Below are positions 6,719 to 15,706 of a stretch of DNA of 64,000 nt, in pieces. Each line of letters opens with the position of its first letter. Position 1 is the stretch's first letter. The notes beneath the pieces were generated by a model. That model was not told the DNA's origin, searched no databases, and worked only from the letters and a program-made list of their open reading frames with translations. This stretch comes from GCA-2687515 sp002687515 (lineage in GTDB: Bacteria; Pseudomonadota; Alphaproteobacteria; Rhodospirillales; UBA2165). Location of the stretch: the NCBI GenBank assembly GCA_030745835.1, contig JASLNU010000134.1, forward strand, positions 6,752-70,751, written 5' to 3'. Both the position numbers and the translations under genes were made by a program.

Positions 6719-9118
6719 CTACTCCGCCCTTACCCTACATGGCACGCCGCGCAAGGTGATACCGCCGGTGGAGGGGTCGTAGTCGGGGCCGGAGGGGGTC
6801 AGCATGTTGAGGTTGCTGTCCCGCCAGCCATAGCCGTCCTCGGTAAGTTCCGGGAACCACCAGCCGAAGGCGGCGACGACGACACGGCGGTCGAGGTTGC
6901 GGTTGAGCGACAGGCGCTGCCTGATCGATCCCTCGCGGGTTTCGATGACCACCCATTCGCCCTCGGTCAGGCCCAGCTTGTCGGCCATCTTGGGGTGCAT
7001 CTCGACCATCGGGTCGGGCCGGATGATGCGCACCGAGGCGACCGCCTTGAAGCCGGACAGCATGTAAGCTTCTTCCTTGGCGTTGGTCATCAGGAGCGGA
7101 TAGTCGGGATCGGCTTCGGAGCCTTGGCGGAGATCGGCCCAGGTCGGCATCGGCGCATAACCGATGTCTTCGAGCCGCTCGGAATAAATCTCGATTTTCT
7201 TGGACGGCGTCTTGTAGGCATGGCGCTTAAATTCCTTGGCCGGTTTCAGGGTGCGTTTGCCCTTGAATTCTTCATAGGTCATACCGGTCGGCTTCAGCAT
7301 TTCATCGAGGGCTTCGTCGTCGTCGTCCCAGAAATCGTCGCCGAGGCCGAGGCGCTTGGCCAGTTCGTTGATGATCTTGGTATCCGGCCAGCATTCGCCG
7401 GGCGGCTCGGTCAGTTTCGGATGGGCGCGGATTTCCTCGTACCAGCCGGGCCAATAGCCGAGCTCCTCGTGCTCCATGCCCCAGGCCGCCGGCAGCACGA
7501 TATCGGCGATCGCCGTGGTCGGGGTCATGAACAATTCGGAGACGACGATGAAATCCAGCTTCATCAAGGCTTCGAAGGTTTCCGCCGAATTGGGGTAGCT
7601 GACCACCGGGTCGGAGAGGATGAACATGGCCGCCTTGATCGGGCACGGGTCTTCTTCCAGGATCGCACGGGTCAGCACATGCGGCGGGATGAAGGCCGAG
7701 CGCTGGGCGAACTTGAACTGATCGCCGAGGATTTTTTCGGTGTTCCTCGGATACTTGCTGAGCAGGAAGAAACTGCCGGGCCTGGTGAAGGCCGGCGCGC
7801 TCAGGAAGACATCGCCGCCCGGCACGTTCACGTTGCCGCAGATGGCGCGGATGATGGAAATGATACGCCCGGTCTGGAAGCTGTTGACCAGTTGATCGAC
7901 GGCGTTGCCCGACTGCATGGCGGCGGGCTTGGCGGCGGCGTAGGTGCGCGCGAACTCTTCAATTTGCTCCACCGGCACCCAGGTCAGTTCGGAGACCTCG
8001 TCCAGGGGCACAGTGGCCAATTCGGCCTTCAGCTTATCGAAACCCAGCGTCCAGTCGGCGACGATATCGGGCTCATAAAGCTGTTCCTCGATGATCACCT
8101 TGAGGACGCCGGCGGCGAAGGCGCCGTCGCTGCCCGGCTTGATGCGGATCCAAAGATCGGCGAGCTTGGCGATATCGTTCTTCTGCGGATCGACGACGAT
8201 CAGCTTGCCGCCGGCCTCGATCACTTTTTCGAGCGTCTCGCGCCGAATGCCGCCGGTGGTCTGGTTCATGTTGCTGCCCCAAAGGACCAGAAGCTCGGCC
8301 AGGTTATCGTCGTCGCAGACGGTGCCGGAGCCAAGGGTGAAAGCGGCGGCCATGCCCTTCGGAATGCCGCAGGACCATCCCGGGGTGACCACGCTCGGCG
8401 TGCCGAAGGCGGTGGCCAGGCGCTGGGCGAAGGCGAATTCCAGGCCCTTGGGCTCGCCCAATCCGAAGGCCACCGATTCGGGGCCGAGGCTTTCCTTGAT
8501 CTGGTTGAACTTGGCGGCGATGGTGTCCAGTGCCTCGTCCCAGCTGATGCGCTGCCATTGGCCGGCGCCCCGTTCACCGACGCGTTTCTGCGGATACAAC
8601 AGCCGGTCCTTGTGGCCCATAACTTCGGGGATGGTGAAGCGGCCCTTGTTGAGAGCGCACTGCTCGGCATAGAGGCCGCTTTCCATTTCCGGTTCCAAAT
8701 CCACCACCCTGCCCTCTTCGACGATGGCGATCATCGAACAATGGCCGGGGCAGAGATGGCAGAAGGTATGCACCTCTTCGGCGCCGCCCGTCCGCGGCTG
8801 GCGGTGGTTGGCGCGCCGTTCCTCGACATCGGGATGGATGAAATCCTCCATCCCCTGGCCGAAGCCTTCATTGCCGGCGGCCGCCTTTTCCATGGTGACG
8901 ATCTCGGCGCCGTCGGCATCGACGGCCAGCATCAGGCAGGAATTGATAATCTTGCCATCGACGGCAACGCTGCAGCCGCCGCATTCGCCGACGCTGCAGC
9001 CCTCCTTGGTGCGGGCCAGGCGGAAATCCTCGGTCAGCACGTCCAGCAGCGTCTGCCAGGGCTCCACAGCCATGGCGCGGGTTTCGTCATTCACCGTCAG
9101 TCGGACATCGTGTTTCAT
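6719..9118 (-). CDS. Fused [2Fe-2S] / molybdopterin (DMSO reductase family) oxidoreductase
   Basis: The catalytic chain of a molybdenum (or tungsten) enzyme, 799 residues. Residues 1-80 are a plant-ferredoxin-like [2Fe-2S] domain of the CoxS/XdhA type with Cys41, Cys46, Cys49 and Cys61. The second, helical [2Fe-2S] domain normal for CoxS is missing. Then follows a DMSO-reductase-family chain with a [4Fe-4S] motif at Cys120-x2-Cys123-x3-Cys127 and Cys154, and the bis-MGD fold to the end. Cys250 in GWSCGIPKG is a candidate metal ligand. The gene overlaps the CoxM-like FAD gene by 4 bases. CoxS and CoxM normally serve xanthine-oxidase-family enzymes, so pairing them with a DMSO-reductase-type chain is unusual. 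With the upstream CoA ligase, an aromatic or cyclic acyl-CoA substrate is plausible but unproven. No Tat signal is seen, so it is cytoplasmic. Confidence 0.85.
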   Translation of the reverse strand: MKHDVRLTVNDETRAMAVEPWQTLLDVLTEDFRLARTKEGCSVGECGGCSVAVDGKIINSCLMLAVDADGAEIVTMEKAAAGNEGFGQGMEDFIHPDVEERRANHRQPRTGGAEEVHTFCHLCPGHCSMIAIVEEGRVVDLEPEMESGLYAEQCALNKGRFTIPEVMGHKDRLLYPQKRVGERGAGQWQRISWDEALDTIAAKFNQIKESLGPESVAFGLGEPKGLEFAFAQRLATAFGTPSVVTPGWSCGIPKGMAAAFTLGSGTVCDDDNLAELLVLWGSNMNQTTGGIRRETLEKVIEAGGKLIVVDPQKNDIAKLADLWIRIKPGSDGAFAAGVLKVIIEEQLYEPDIVADWTLGFDKLKAELATVPLDEVSELTWVPVEQIEEFARTYAAAKPAAMQSGNAVDQLVNSFQTGRIISIIRAICGNVNVPGGDVFLSAPAFTRPGSFFLLSKYPRNTEKILGDQFKFAQRSAFIPPHVLTRAILEEDPCPIKAAMFILSDPVVSYPNSAETFEALMKLDFIVVSELFMTPTTAIADIVLPAAWGMEHEELGYWPGWYEEIRAHPKLTEPPGECWPDTKIINELAKRLGLGDDFWDDDDEALDEMLKPTGMTYEEFKGKRTLKPAKEFKRHAYKTPSKKIEIYSERLEDIGYAPMPTWADLRQGSEADPDYPLLMTNAKEEAYMLSGFKAVASVRIIRPDPMVEMHPKMADKLGLTEGEWVVIETREGSIRQRLSLNRNLDRRVVVAAFGWWFPELTEDGYGWRDSNLNMLTPSGPDYDPSTGGITLRGVPCRVRAE

Positions 9119-10008
9119 GCGCTCGCCTTCTCGTTGCCGCCGGCCGCCGCCAGAACCTGGCGCAACCCCGCCGCCACCAAATCCCGAACCACACCCCGGC
9201 GGTATCCGGCATATCCCCTGATATCGTCGATCGGGGTGCTTTCATCGGTGGCCGCCTCGGCGGCCGCGGCAATCAATTGCTCGGTGACGGGATGGCCCGA
9301 TAGCACGGCTTCGGCCTTGAGCGCCCGGAACGGCGTCGGCGCGACGGCGCCGAGGGCGATGCGCACCGTCGCCGCCCGTTCGCCATCCATCGCAGCCAAG
9401 ATGGCCGCCGAGGCCATCGCCACATCCATGCGCCGGAGGCTGTGCTTGACATATGTATCGGCGGCGCCGGCGGGCGGCGGCGGCACCCGGATTTCGGTAA
9501 TCACCTCGGCGGGGCCGAGCGCGGATCTGCCGGGGCCCAAGAAAAACTGGTCCAGGGGCAGGAAGCGTTCGCCATCGGGGCCGGCGCAGGTGAGGCCCGC
9601 ATCCAGGCACAGCAGCGGCGGCGCGAATTCCGCCGACGGCGAGGCGTTGCCGAGATTGCCGCCGATGGTGCCGATATTACGGATTTGCGTGGTGCCGAGC
9701 ACTTCGGCGGCTTGGCGTAGCGCCGAGGAGGCTTCCGGCACATCGGGCGCGGCGGCGATGTCCGCCGAGGTCGCCAGGGCGCCGATCACCAGGGTTCCGT
9801 CGGCGTCGGTCTTGATGTCTTTCAAGCCCGGAATACGTTTGATGTTGATCAGGACGCGCGGCAGTTTTTTCTTGTGCTTCATGGCGATCAACAGGTCGCT
9901 GCCGCCGGCCAACAGTTTCGCCTCAATGCCGTGCTCGGCCAGCATGGCGCTGGCTTCGCCGACGCTGGCGGGAAACAGGATTTCGAAATCGGGCAATCCG
10001 AGCAGCAA
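9115..10008 (-). CDS. FAD-binding subunit of molybdenum enzyme (CoxM/XdhB-like)
   Basis: A 297-residue flavoprotein of the CO-dehydrogenase medium-subunit family. It carries FAD and relays electrons between iron-sulfur clusters and an outside acceptor. The FAD-binding motifs AGGSDLL (34-40) and TIGGNLGN (114-121) are intact, and the C-terminal CoxM domain is present. Its stop overlaps the start of the fused molybdoenzyme by 4 bases, indicating translational coupling and a heterodimer. No separate xanthine-oxidase-type large subunit exists nearby, so its partner must be the DMSO-reductase-type chain. Confidence 0.9.
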   Translation of the reverse strand: MLLGLPDFEILFPASVGEASAMLAEHGIEAKLLAGGSDLLIAMKHKKKLPRVLINIKRIPGLKDIKTDADGTLVIGALATSADIAAAPDVPEASSALRQAAEVLGTTQIRNIGTIGGNLGNASPSAEFAPPLLCLDAGLTCAGPDGERFLPLDQFFLGPGRSALGPAEVITEIRVPPPPAGAADTYVKHSLRRMDVAMASAAILAAMDGERAATVRIALGAVAPTPFRALKAEAVLSGHPVTEQLIAAAAEAATDESTPIDDIRGYAGYRRGVVRDLVAAGLRQVLAAAGGNEKASA

Positions 10009-10039
10009 TTTAGATCACCTCCAACGAAACATGCGCCGT

Positions 10040-11620
10040 TTAAGGGGCCGCATTTTCCCGCAAGAAGCGCCGGTCGATCTTGCCATGCCCGGTTTTCGGC
10101 AAATCGGTGAGGAACTCGATGCTGGTCGGAAATTTATGCGGCGCAAGGGTTTCCTTGCAGTATCGTTTCAAGGCCTCGGCGGTTTCCTCGTTTTCGGCGG
10201 CGCCGTTGGCCAGCACCACGAAGGCGCGGAGCCGCTTCAATCCGTCGGCGTCGTCGATGCCGAGGACGGCGGCCTCATTGACCATCGGATTATTTTGGAT
10301 ACCGCGCTCGATCTCCATCGGCGCGACCCAGACACCGCTGATTTTGAGCATGTCGTCGGCGCGGCTCACATACCAGAAATAATCCTCATCGTCCTGGGTG
10401 AAGATATCGCCGGTATTGACCCAGCCGCCGCCGGGAAATGTTTCCAGGGACTTCTCGTGCTCGCGCTCGTAATAAATGCCGGAAGCCTCGGAATGCACCA
10501 GAAGGATCCCCGGCTCGCCGCGCTCAACGTCGTTACCCTCGTCGTCCACCAGGCGCAGGGTCACCAGCGGCGCCACCTTGCCCGAACTGCCGGGCATCAC
10601 GGCGCCGGACATATTGCTGAGATAACCCAAGGTGGCCTCGGCGGAGCCGAAGCGGTTGACCGCCTCGATGCCGAAATCATCCAGCCATTCCTGGTAAAGC
10701 TGCGCCGTCAACGGCTCGCCCGAGGACATGATGCGCCGCAGGCTCGACATATCGGGGCGCTGCTCCTTCGGCGTCTGGATCATGGCGCGCATCATGCTCG
10801 GCACGTTGACCAGCACCGTCGGCTTGGTCTTGGCGATCAGGTCGAAGACGCCCTCCGTGCTGGAGCGTTCCTCGAACACCACCGAGGCGGCGCCCTTGCG
10901 CAGCGAAAAGAACAAATTGTCGCGCGAATAATGGAAAAACAGCTTCGGCACCCGCAGCACGATGTCATCGGCCTGGTACTGCAATACCCGGTCGGATGAC
11001 AGGTAGGAGACATAGCCGTCCCGGTGCTTGTGCGGCACCCCCTTGGGCTTGCCGGTAGTGCCGCTGGAAAAATTCCAAAACGCCAGATCGTTGCAATGGG
11101 TGGGCTCGGGGTCCAATTCATCGCTGGCCGCCGCCAGCATCTCTTCGAGGGCAAATTCGCCGGGACCAAGCTCAACTTCCACCCGTCCGGCGACCAGCAA
11201 CGCCGTCCGCCGCCGCCGGCCTTGCATGGCCTCACGAACCCGGGCCAGGGTGGCGCCATCGACGATGGTCACCTTGGGGCGCACCAATTCGAGAAGATAT
11301 TCGTAGTCGTGGGTGTTCAAGTAGGTGTAGGCGTGGGTGCCGACGCCGCCGATTTTCATGGTGGCGATCCAGGCGGCGACCCAGGCCGGCGAATCGCCGA
11401 GCACCAGCATAACCCGGTTTTCGGGCTCGACGCCAAGCTCGCGCAAGACGTTGCCCATGCGGTTGGTCAGGCGCCAGAGATCATCGAAGGTATAAATATC
11501 GTCGCCGTGATAAAGCGCCGTCTTGGCGCCGCGCCCCTCCTCCAGATTGATATCCAGGATGAAGGAGCCGAGGTTCAAATCCTCAGGAATGGTAAAATCG
11601 AATGTTTCGCCTTTGATCAT
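10040..11620 (-). CDS. Benzoate-CoA ligase family acyl-CoA synthetase
   Basis: An ATP-dependent acid-CoA ligase of the ANL superfamily, 526 residues, closest in character to benzoate/4-hydroxybenzoate-CoA ligases. The AMP-binding loop SSGTTGKPKG is near residue 185. The segments GSAEATLGY and NTGDIF are present, and the C-terminal catalytic lysine is Lys514 in TGHGKIDR. It is the first gene of a three-gene unit; the FAD subunit follows after 31 bases. It probably activates the acid that the molybdenum enzyme then reduces or hydroxylates. The exact acid is unknown. The start ATG at 11618-11620 is divergent from the MBL hydrolase gene. Confidence 0.88.
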   Translation of the reverse strand: MIKGETFDFTIPEDLNLGSFILDINLEEGRGAKTALYHGDDIYTFDDLWRLTNRMGNVLRELGVEPENRVMLVLGDSPAWVAAWIATMKIGGVGTHAYTYLNTHDYEYLLELVRPKVTIVDGATLARVREAMQGRRRRTALLVAGRVEVELGPGEFALEEMLAAASDELDPEPTHCNDLAFWNFSSGTTGKPKGVPHKHRDGYVSYLSSDRVLQYQADDIVLRVPKLFFHYSRDNLFFSLRKGAASVVFEERSSTEGVFDLIAKTKPTVLVNVPSMMRAMIQTPKEQRPDMSSLRRIMSSGEPLTAQLYQEWLDDFGIEAVNRFGSAEATLGYLSNMSGAVMPGSSGKVAPLVTLRLVDDEGNDVERGEPGILLVHSEASGIYYEREHEKSLETFPGGGWVNTGDIFTQDDEDYFWYVSRADDMLKISGVWVAPMEIERGIQNNPMVNEAAVLGIDDADGLKRLRAFVVLANGAAENEETAEALKRYCKETLAPHKFPTSIEFLTDLPKTGHGKIDRRFLRENAAP

Positions 11621-11798
11621 GGGTTCATGGAACTTTTCGGGCTGATGTGGCTCGCTCTCTGTAACCTAGGCCGGTGGTGGGGTTCTGGCAAGAATGCGCG
11701 GGCTGTACTTGGAAGAAATACGGATGTTAAATAGAGTAATATGGGGATTGGCGAGGCACCCCGAACAATGAACACCACAATATCTGGGGAGGCTTGAT

Positions 11799-12692
11799 AT
11801 GCGCGTTCTGATCCTCGGCTCCGGCGCGGCGGCGCCCGATCCCGACCGCGGCGGTTCGGCTATCCTGATTACAGTCGAGGGCCGCCATTACCTGTTCGAT
11901 TGCGGCGTCGACACGACCCGGCAGATGATCCGCGCCCATGTCGACCCGACGACGGTCGATAACGTCTTTCTCTCGCACCTGCATTACGACCACATCGTCG
12001 ATTTCCCTTATTTCCTGCTGACCAGCTGGATCTGCGACCGGGAGAACCCGCCGGTGGTGGTCGGCCCGGTTGGCACCCAGGATTTCGTCGATCACCTGTT
12101 CGCCGATGGCGCCTTCGCCAAGGATATCGAGGCGCGGCTCGAATTCCCAAGGCGCCAGGGCAACACCCATGTGCTGAGCCCCGATGTGCGCCAGTGCGAG
12201 CCGGGCGTCGTCTTCGAAGATGATCTGGTGAAAGTGACGGCCTGCTACGTCGAGCATATCCCGCGCGAAATATCGCCCTGTTTCGGGCTCAGGCTGGACA
12301 CACGTGATGGAAAATCGGTGTCCTTCAGCGGCGACACATCGCCGTGCGAGCGTTTCATCGAATTGTCACGCGATGTCGATTTGATGATCCACGAATGCAC
12401 CTTTCCAGAAAGCGCCATCGAATACCGCAAGAAAATCCAGGTCGGCACCTGGTCCCACACCAGCCCGAAGGAACTGGGCGAGATCGCATGCGCGGCGGGC
12501 GCATCGAGACTGGTCGCCACCCATTTCGGCAGCTACGACACCACCAACCCCATTGTCCGCAAGATCATGGGCGTGCACATGCCGATCGATATCATCGGCC
12601 CGGAACGGCTGGACGAAGTGGCCGCCGATATCGGGCGCACCTACAAGGGCGATCTGCGCCTGGCCCACGATCTGATGCGCATCGATCTATAG
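11799..12692 (+). CDS. MBL-fold metal-dependent hydrolase (RNase Z-like group)
   Basis: A metallo-beta-lactamase-fold hydrolase of 297 residues with the metal motif HLHYDH and a further DTSP and HFGSY metal-ligand region. It starts MRVLILGSGAAAPDP, like RNase Z-related hydrolases, but lacks the exosite arm expected of true tRNA-processing enzymes, so a small-molecule role is equally possible. A GGGGAGG ribosome site precedes the ATG. It is transcribed away from the aryl-CoA ligase operon and could hydrolyse a product of that pathway; this is only a positional hint. The TfoX-like gene follows after about 13 bases. Confidence 0.8.
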   Translation: MRVLILGSGAAAPDPDRGGSAILITVEGRHYLFDCGVDTTRQMIRAHVDPTTVDNVFLSHLHYDHIVDFPYFLLTSWICDRENPPVVVGPVGTQDFVDHLFADGAFAKDIEARLEFPRRQGNTHVLSPDVRQCEPGVVFEDDLVKVTACYVEHIPREISPCFGLRLDTRDGKSVSFSGDTSPCERFIELSRDVDLMIHECTFPESAIEYRKKIQVGTWSHTSPKELGEIACAAGASRLVATHFGSYDTTNPIVRKIMGVHMPIDIIGPERLDEVAADIGRTYKGDLRLAHDLMRIDL

Positions 12693-12705
12693 ATTGGAAA
12701 AGCAA

Positions 12706-13017
12706 ATGGCCGAGCAAAGCGAGTTTGTAACCAACGTGCTGAACATCTTGACGCCGCTCGGCGATGTCCGGCCAAAACGCATGTTCGGCGGTTACGGCCT
12801 GTTCCTGGAAGGGAGCATGTTCGCGCTGATAAACAAGAACGACGAGCTGTACCTGAAAGCCGACGATGAGAACAAGGATGCGTTCATCGCGCGCGGCTCC
12901 GGAACCCACGGCAAAATGCCCTATTACGCGGCACCGGCCGAAACGCTGGAAAGCTGGGAAGAGATGGAAAGCTGGGCCAATGGCGCCGTCGAAGCGGCGC
13001 GGCGGGGCAAGAAGTAG
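12706..13017 (+). CDS. TfoX N-terminal domain protein
   Basis: A 103-residue protein of the TfoX N-terminal family, shown by RPKRMFGGYGLFLEG and the later YLKADDENKDAF block. In gammaproteobacteria TfoX works in competence, but stand-alone N-terminal-domain proteins are common in alphaproteobacteria and have no settled role. The ATG at 12706 is preferred over an in-frame TTG at 12694 because GGAAAAG lies just before it. It follows the MBL hydrolase gene closely and is convergent with the adenylate cyclase gene. Confidence 0.8.
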   Translation: MAEQSEFVTNVLNILTPLGDVRPKRMFGGYGLFLEGSMFALINKNDELYLKADDENKDAFIARGSGTHGKMPYYAAPAETLESWEEMESWANGAVEAARRGKK

Positions 13018-13022
13018 ATTGG

Positions 13023-14957
13023 CTACTTAACGTCGAGCGCCCGCACACCGTTCCATTCGGCGGGCGGGTTCACCTCAAACTCTTGGCACTGCGCCAGCAT
13101 GCATTTCGACGCCGGGTCGTCAGCTAGGCCGGCAGATTCGAATATGGCGCGCGCGCGTGCAAATTCGCCGGCGCGGTAAAGCGCCAATCCATTCTCATAG
13201 GTTCGGAACTGATCGCAATCCCGGTCGGCGACTTCACCGTTTAACCCAACCAGTTCGAATATGCGCGTTCCCTCCTCGCGGCCCTTGACCTGGACCGTAT
13301 CCAATTCTCGGGTGACGAGCAGATCGCCGGCCATCTCGCGGGTCGCATGGTCGATGATAACGCCGGTACCGTAAAGCTTGTTGACGCCTTCCAGCCGCGA
13401 CGACAGGTTCACGGTATCGCCGATGCAGGTATAGTCCTGGGACTGTTCGGAACCGATATTGCCGACGATGACATCGCCGGTCGCCAAGCCGATGCGCATG
13501 CCGATTTCCGGCCTGCCCTGCTGTTTCCATTGGGCGCGCAGTTCCGCCAATCGCCGCTGCATGCCGAGCGCCGCGCGGCAGGCGCTGAGGGCGTGGTTGT
13601 CCTTGGTAAAGGGCGGCCCCCAGAAAGCCATGATGCCGTCGCCCAGATATTTGTCGACGATACCTTCCGCCGCCGCGATCTGGTCGGCCATGGCGCCCAT
13701 ATATTCGTTGAGGAAGGAAACCAGCGCCTCGGCATCCATGCCTTCGGATATGGTGGTGAAACCGGCAATGTCACTAAACAGAAGGGTTTGCACCTTGCGC
13801 GTACCGCCGCGTTCAAGATTTTCCGGGTTTTCCATGATGTCGCTGACGATCGACGGATGCACATATTTTCCGAACAGGCTGCGGATTTGCTCCTTTTCCT
13901 TGAGCCCGTCGACCATATGGCTGAATGCTTCCGACAATTCGCCAACCTCGTCATCGGTGTGTTTCTCCAACTGGAAATCGTAATCGCCGGTCATCACCCG
14001 GCGCGTGCCGTCGACCAGCAGGCGGATCGGAAAGACGATTTTGTTGGTGATGAACAGGATCACAAATATACCCGCGAGGAGGGCGGCGGCGGCGGTATAG
14101 ACGATGTTCCACTGCATGGCGACGAATGGCGCCATCGCCTTGTCCAGGCTGGCGGCAAAAATATAACCGGCCGGCCGGCCAGCTTGTTCAAACACGCCGC
14201 GCAGCATGATGAAGCGTTCGCCGTCGAGGGTGAAGCCGCCGACCTCGCTTGCCTGGCCCAGCGCCGCGGCCAGGATGTTTCCTCCGGCGCCCTTGGTAAG
14301 GTTGCTGGCCACCGGGTTTTTGTCCATGTGAAATATTACCTGAACCTCGGCGCCGGCGCCGCTGATCAAACTCTTTACCCAGCCATTGTCGATTTCGTGG
14401 CCGACGCTGACGACGCCGAGTGCATAGTCATCGGTCAAAGATTCCTTCAGTGGCACGTGGACCATATTGAGCAATTTGCCCTGCATGGATTGAACCAGAG
14501 CCCGTTGATGGCCGTCTTCCAACACGCCCTCGAAGGTATCGGTGATATGCGGCAGCGCGGCGGCGCGCTTTATCCAGGCGAGGCGTTCCTTGCTGATTCT
14601 TGCACCCTCTTTGTCGGGACTGATGCCGCGCAATTTCAAGTCTTCGTCGAATATGGATACCAGATCGGCGCCGGTATCGATGGCCACCTCCTCGGCGAAG
14701 GAAAAAAAATTGTCACGCACCTGTTGCAGGAAAGACCGGTATTTCTGATCCGAGGTGATGGTCGCCACCAGTTTCAGGGTGTGCGCCCGTTCGGTCTTGA
14801 ATTTATCCTCGAAGCGCGCTTGCACGGCCCGCAATTCTTCGCTGATGCGGGCGCGCTCGAAGGCGGTGGTCTGGGTGTTGGTCACATACAAGGTAAAGCC
14901 GACCAGGACGGCCAGAATACCTAAAAACGCGATGAATATTTTCGCCCGTAGACCCAT
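13023..14957 (-). CDS. Membrane class III adenylate cyclase with extracytoplasmic sensor and HAMP
   Basis: A signalling enzyme of 644 residues that should make cyclic AMP. It has a transmembrane helix at 6-26, a large periplasmic sensor region to about 282, a second helix at 285-305, a HAMP linker (about 306-358), and a class III cyclase domain from about 388 to 575. The metal-binding Asp396 (FSDIAGF) and Asp440 (KYLGDG) are present. Lys436 and Asp514 (CIGDTVN) fit ATP as substrate. Asn517 and Arg521 for transition-state binding are also present. A short C-terminal tail follows. It is the last gene of a unit with a lipoprotein (12-base gap) and a cupredoxin, suggesting that the sensor reads something these extracytoplasmic proteins handle. 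Confidence 0.9.
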   Translation of the reverse strand: MGLRAKIFIAFLGILAVLVGFTLYVTNTQTTAFERARISEELRAVQARFEDKFKTERAHTLKLVATITSDQKYRSFLQQVRDNFFSFAEEVAIDTGADLVSIFDEDLKLRGISPDKEGARISKERLAWIKRAAALPHITDTFEGVLEDGHQRALVQSMQGKLLNMVHVPLKESLTDDYALGVVSVGHEIDNGWVKSLISGAGAEVQVIFHMDKNPVASNLTKGAGGNILAAALGQASEVGGFTLDGERFIMLRGVFEQAGRPAGYIFAASLDKAMAPFVAMQWNIVYTAAAALLAGIFVILFITNKIVFPIRLLVDGTRRVMTGDYDFQLEKHTDDEVGELSEAFSHMVDGLKEKEQIRSLFGKYVHPSIVSDIMENPENLERGGTRKVQTLLFSDIAGFTTISEGMDAEALVSFLNEYMGAMADQIAAAEGIVDKYLGDGIMAFWGPPFTKDNHALSACRAALGMQRRLAELRAQWKQQGRPEIGMRIGLATGDVIVGNIGSEQSQDYTCIGDTVNLSSRLEGVNKLYGTGVIIDHATREMAGDLLVTRELDTVQVKGREEGTRIFELVGLNGEVADRDCDQFRTYENGLALYRAGEFARARAIFESAGLADDPASKCMLAQCQEFEVNPPAEWNGVRALDVK

Positions 14958-14969
14958 GCTCGGCGATTA

Positions 14970-15698
14970 TTAGCGCACCACCGTATCAACCGCCAGCGTC
15001 GCCGATACCTCCACCGACCGGTCGGCGGCAACAACGACTTCCCGTTCCACGGATCCGAGCCGCCAATACCAGAAAATTAGCTTATATGTGCCGGGCTTCA
15101 AATTCCGGAATACGTAATGACCACCGCTCGACAGGCGTTGCACGGCCATGCCTGGCCTGGCCATCACTTCCGCCGAGATGCGCTCGTCCTCGTCGGCGGC
15201 AAGCTCGAACCTACCGGGCGAGGTAACCTTGATATCGCCACTGGCGCCCGGCGCCAGCACCGGCAATTCGTCAAAGGTATCCGAGGAAATTCCGGCCAGG
15301 AAAAATGTCAGCGGGCGCGACGCGGCGTTGTTGATGCGAATAACGTCGCCAACCGCCAGCGCCACCGAGCTTGGCGTAAAGCCATCGTCGCCGCCCTTCA
15401 CGGCGTGGACCGAACCCAGCTTCCGGTTGGCGCCGATGACACCCACATAAACCTCGTCGAGCTCATCATAATTGACCATGGTGGCGTTGTAGACGAGCGA
15501 GCCGTCATCGGTTGTGTCATAATCTCCTCTGATCTTGGCGTCAGACTTGGCTTTGGCCTTGGCCACATAGTCCTTGTGCGGGCGCGCGGCCACCCGGCCG
15601 TGGATATTTCCCATGCCTTTTTGCGTCGGCAGTTCAACCGACTGGCAACCCGCAAGGAGAACACCGATAACCGCGCTGGCGGAAACTAAACGCAACAT
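14970..15698 (-). CDS. Lipoprotein with beta-sandwich domains
   Basis: A 242-residue secreted lipoprotein. The signal peptide ends in the lipobox LLAGC, with the lipidated cysteine near residue 18. The middle resembles a cupredoxin-like fold (ALAVGDVIRINNAASRPLTFFLAG) but shows no His-Cys-His-Met copper set. The end (GGHYVFRNLKPGTYKLIFWYW) resembles a carboxypeptidase-regulatory-like sandwich. It lies between the cupredoxin gene (8 bases) and the adenylate cyclase gene (12 bases). A periplasmic adaptor role is inference; the protein is otherwise not recognised. Confidence 0.7.
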   Translation of the reverse strand: MLRLVSASAVIGVLLAGCQSVELPTQKGMGNIHGRVAARPHKDYVAKAKAKSDAKIRGDYDTTDDGSLVYNATMVNYDELDEVYVGVIGANRKLGSVHAVKGGDDGFTPSSVALAVGDVIRINNAASRPLTFFLAGISSDTFDELPVLAPGASGDIKVTSPGRFELAADEDERISAEVMARPGMAVQRLSSGGHYVFRNLKPGTYKLIFWYWRLGSVEREVVVAADRSVEVSATLAVDTVVR

Positions 15699-15706
15699 CC
15701 CGGACC

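Noticed and set aside
6623..10999. A 1458-codon open frame on the plus strand
   Set aside because: It runs opposite to three well-supported genes with clear motifs. Its product is low-complexity and matches no family; long antisense frames are common in GC-rich DNA.
13347..14924. A 525-codon plus-strand frame opposite the adenylate cyclase
   Set aside because: The cyclase on the minus strand has all catalytic residues. The antisense frame has no recognisable domain.
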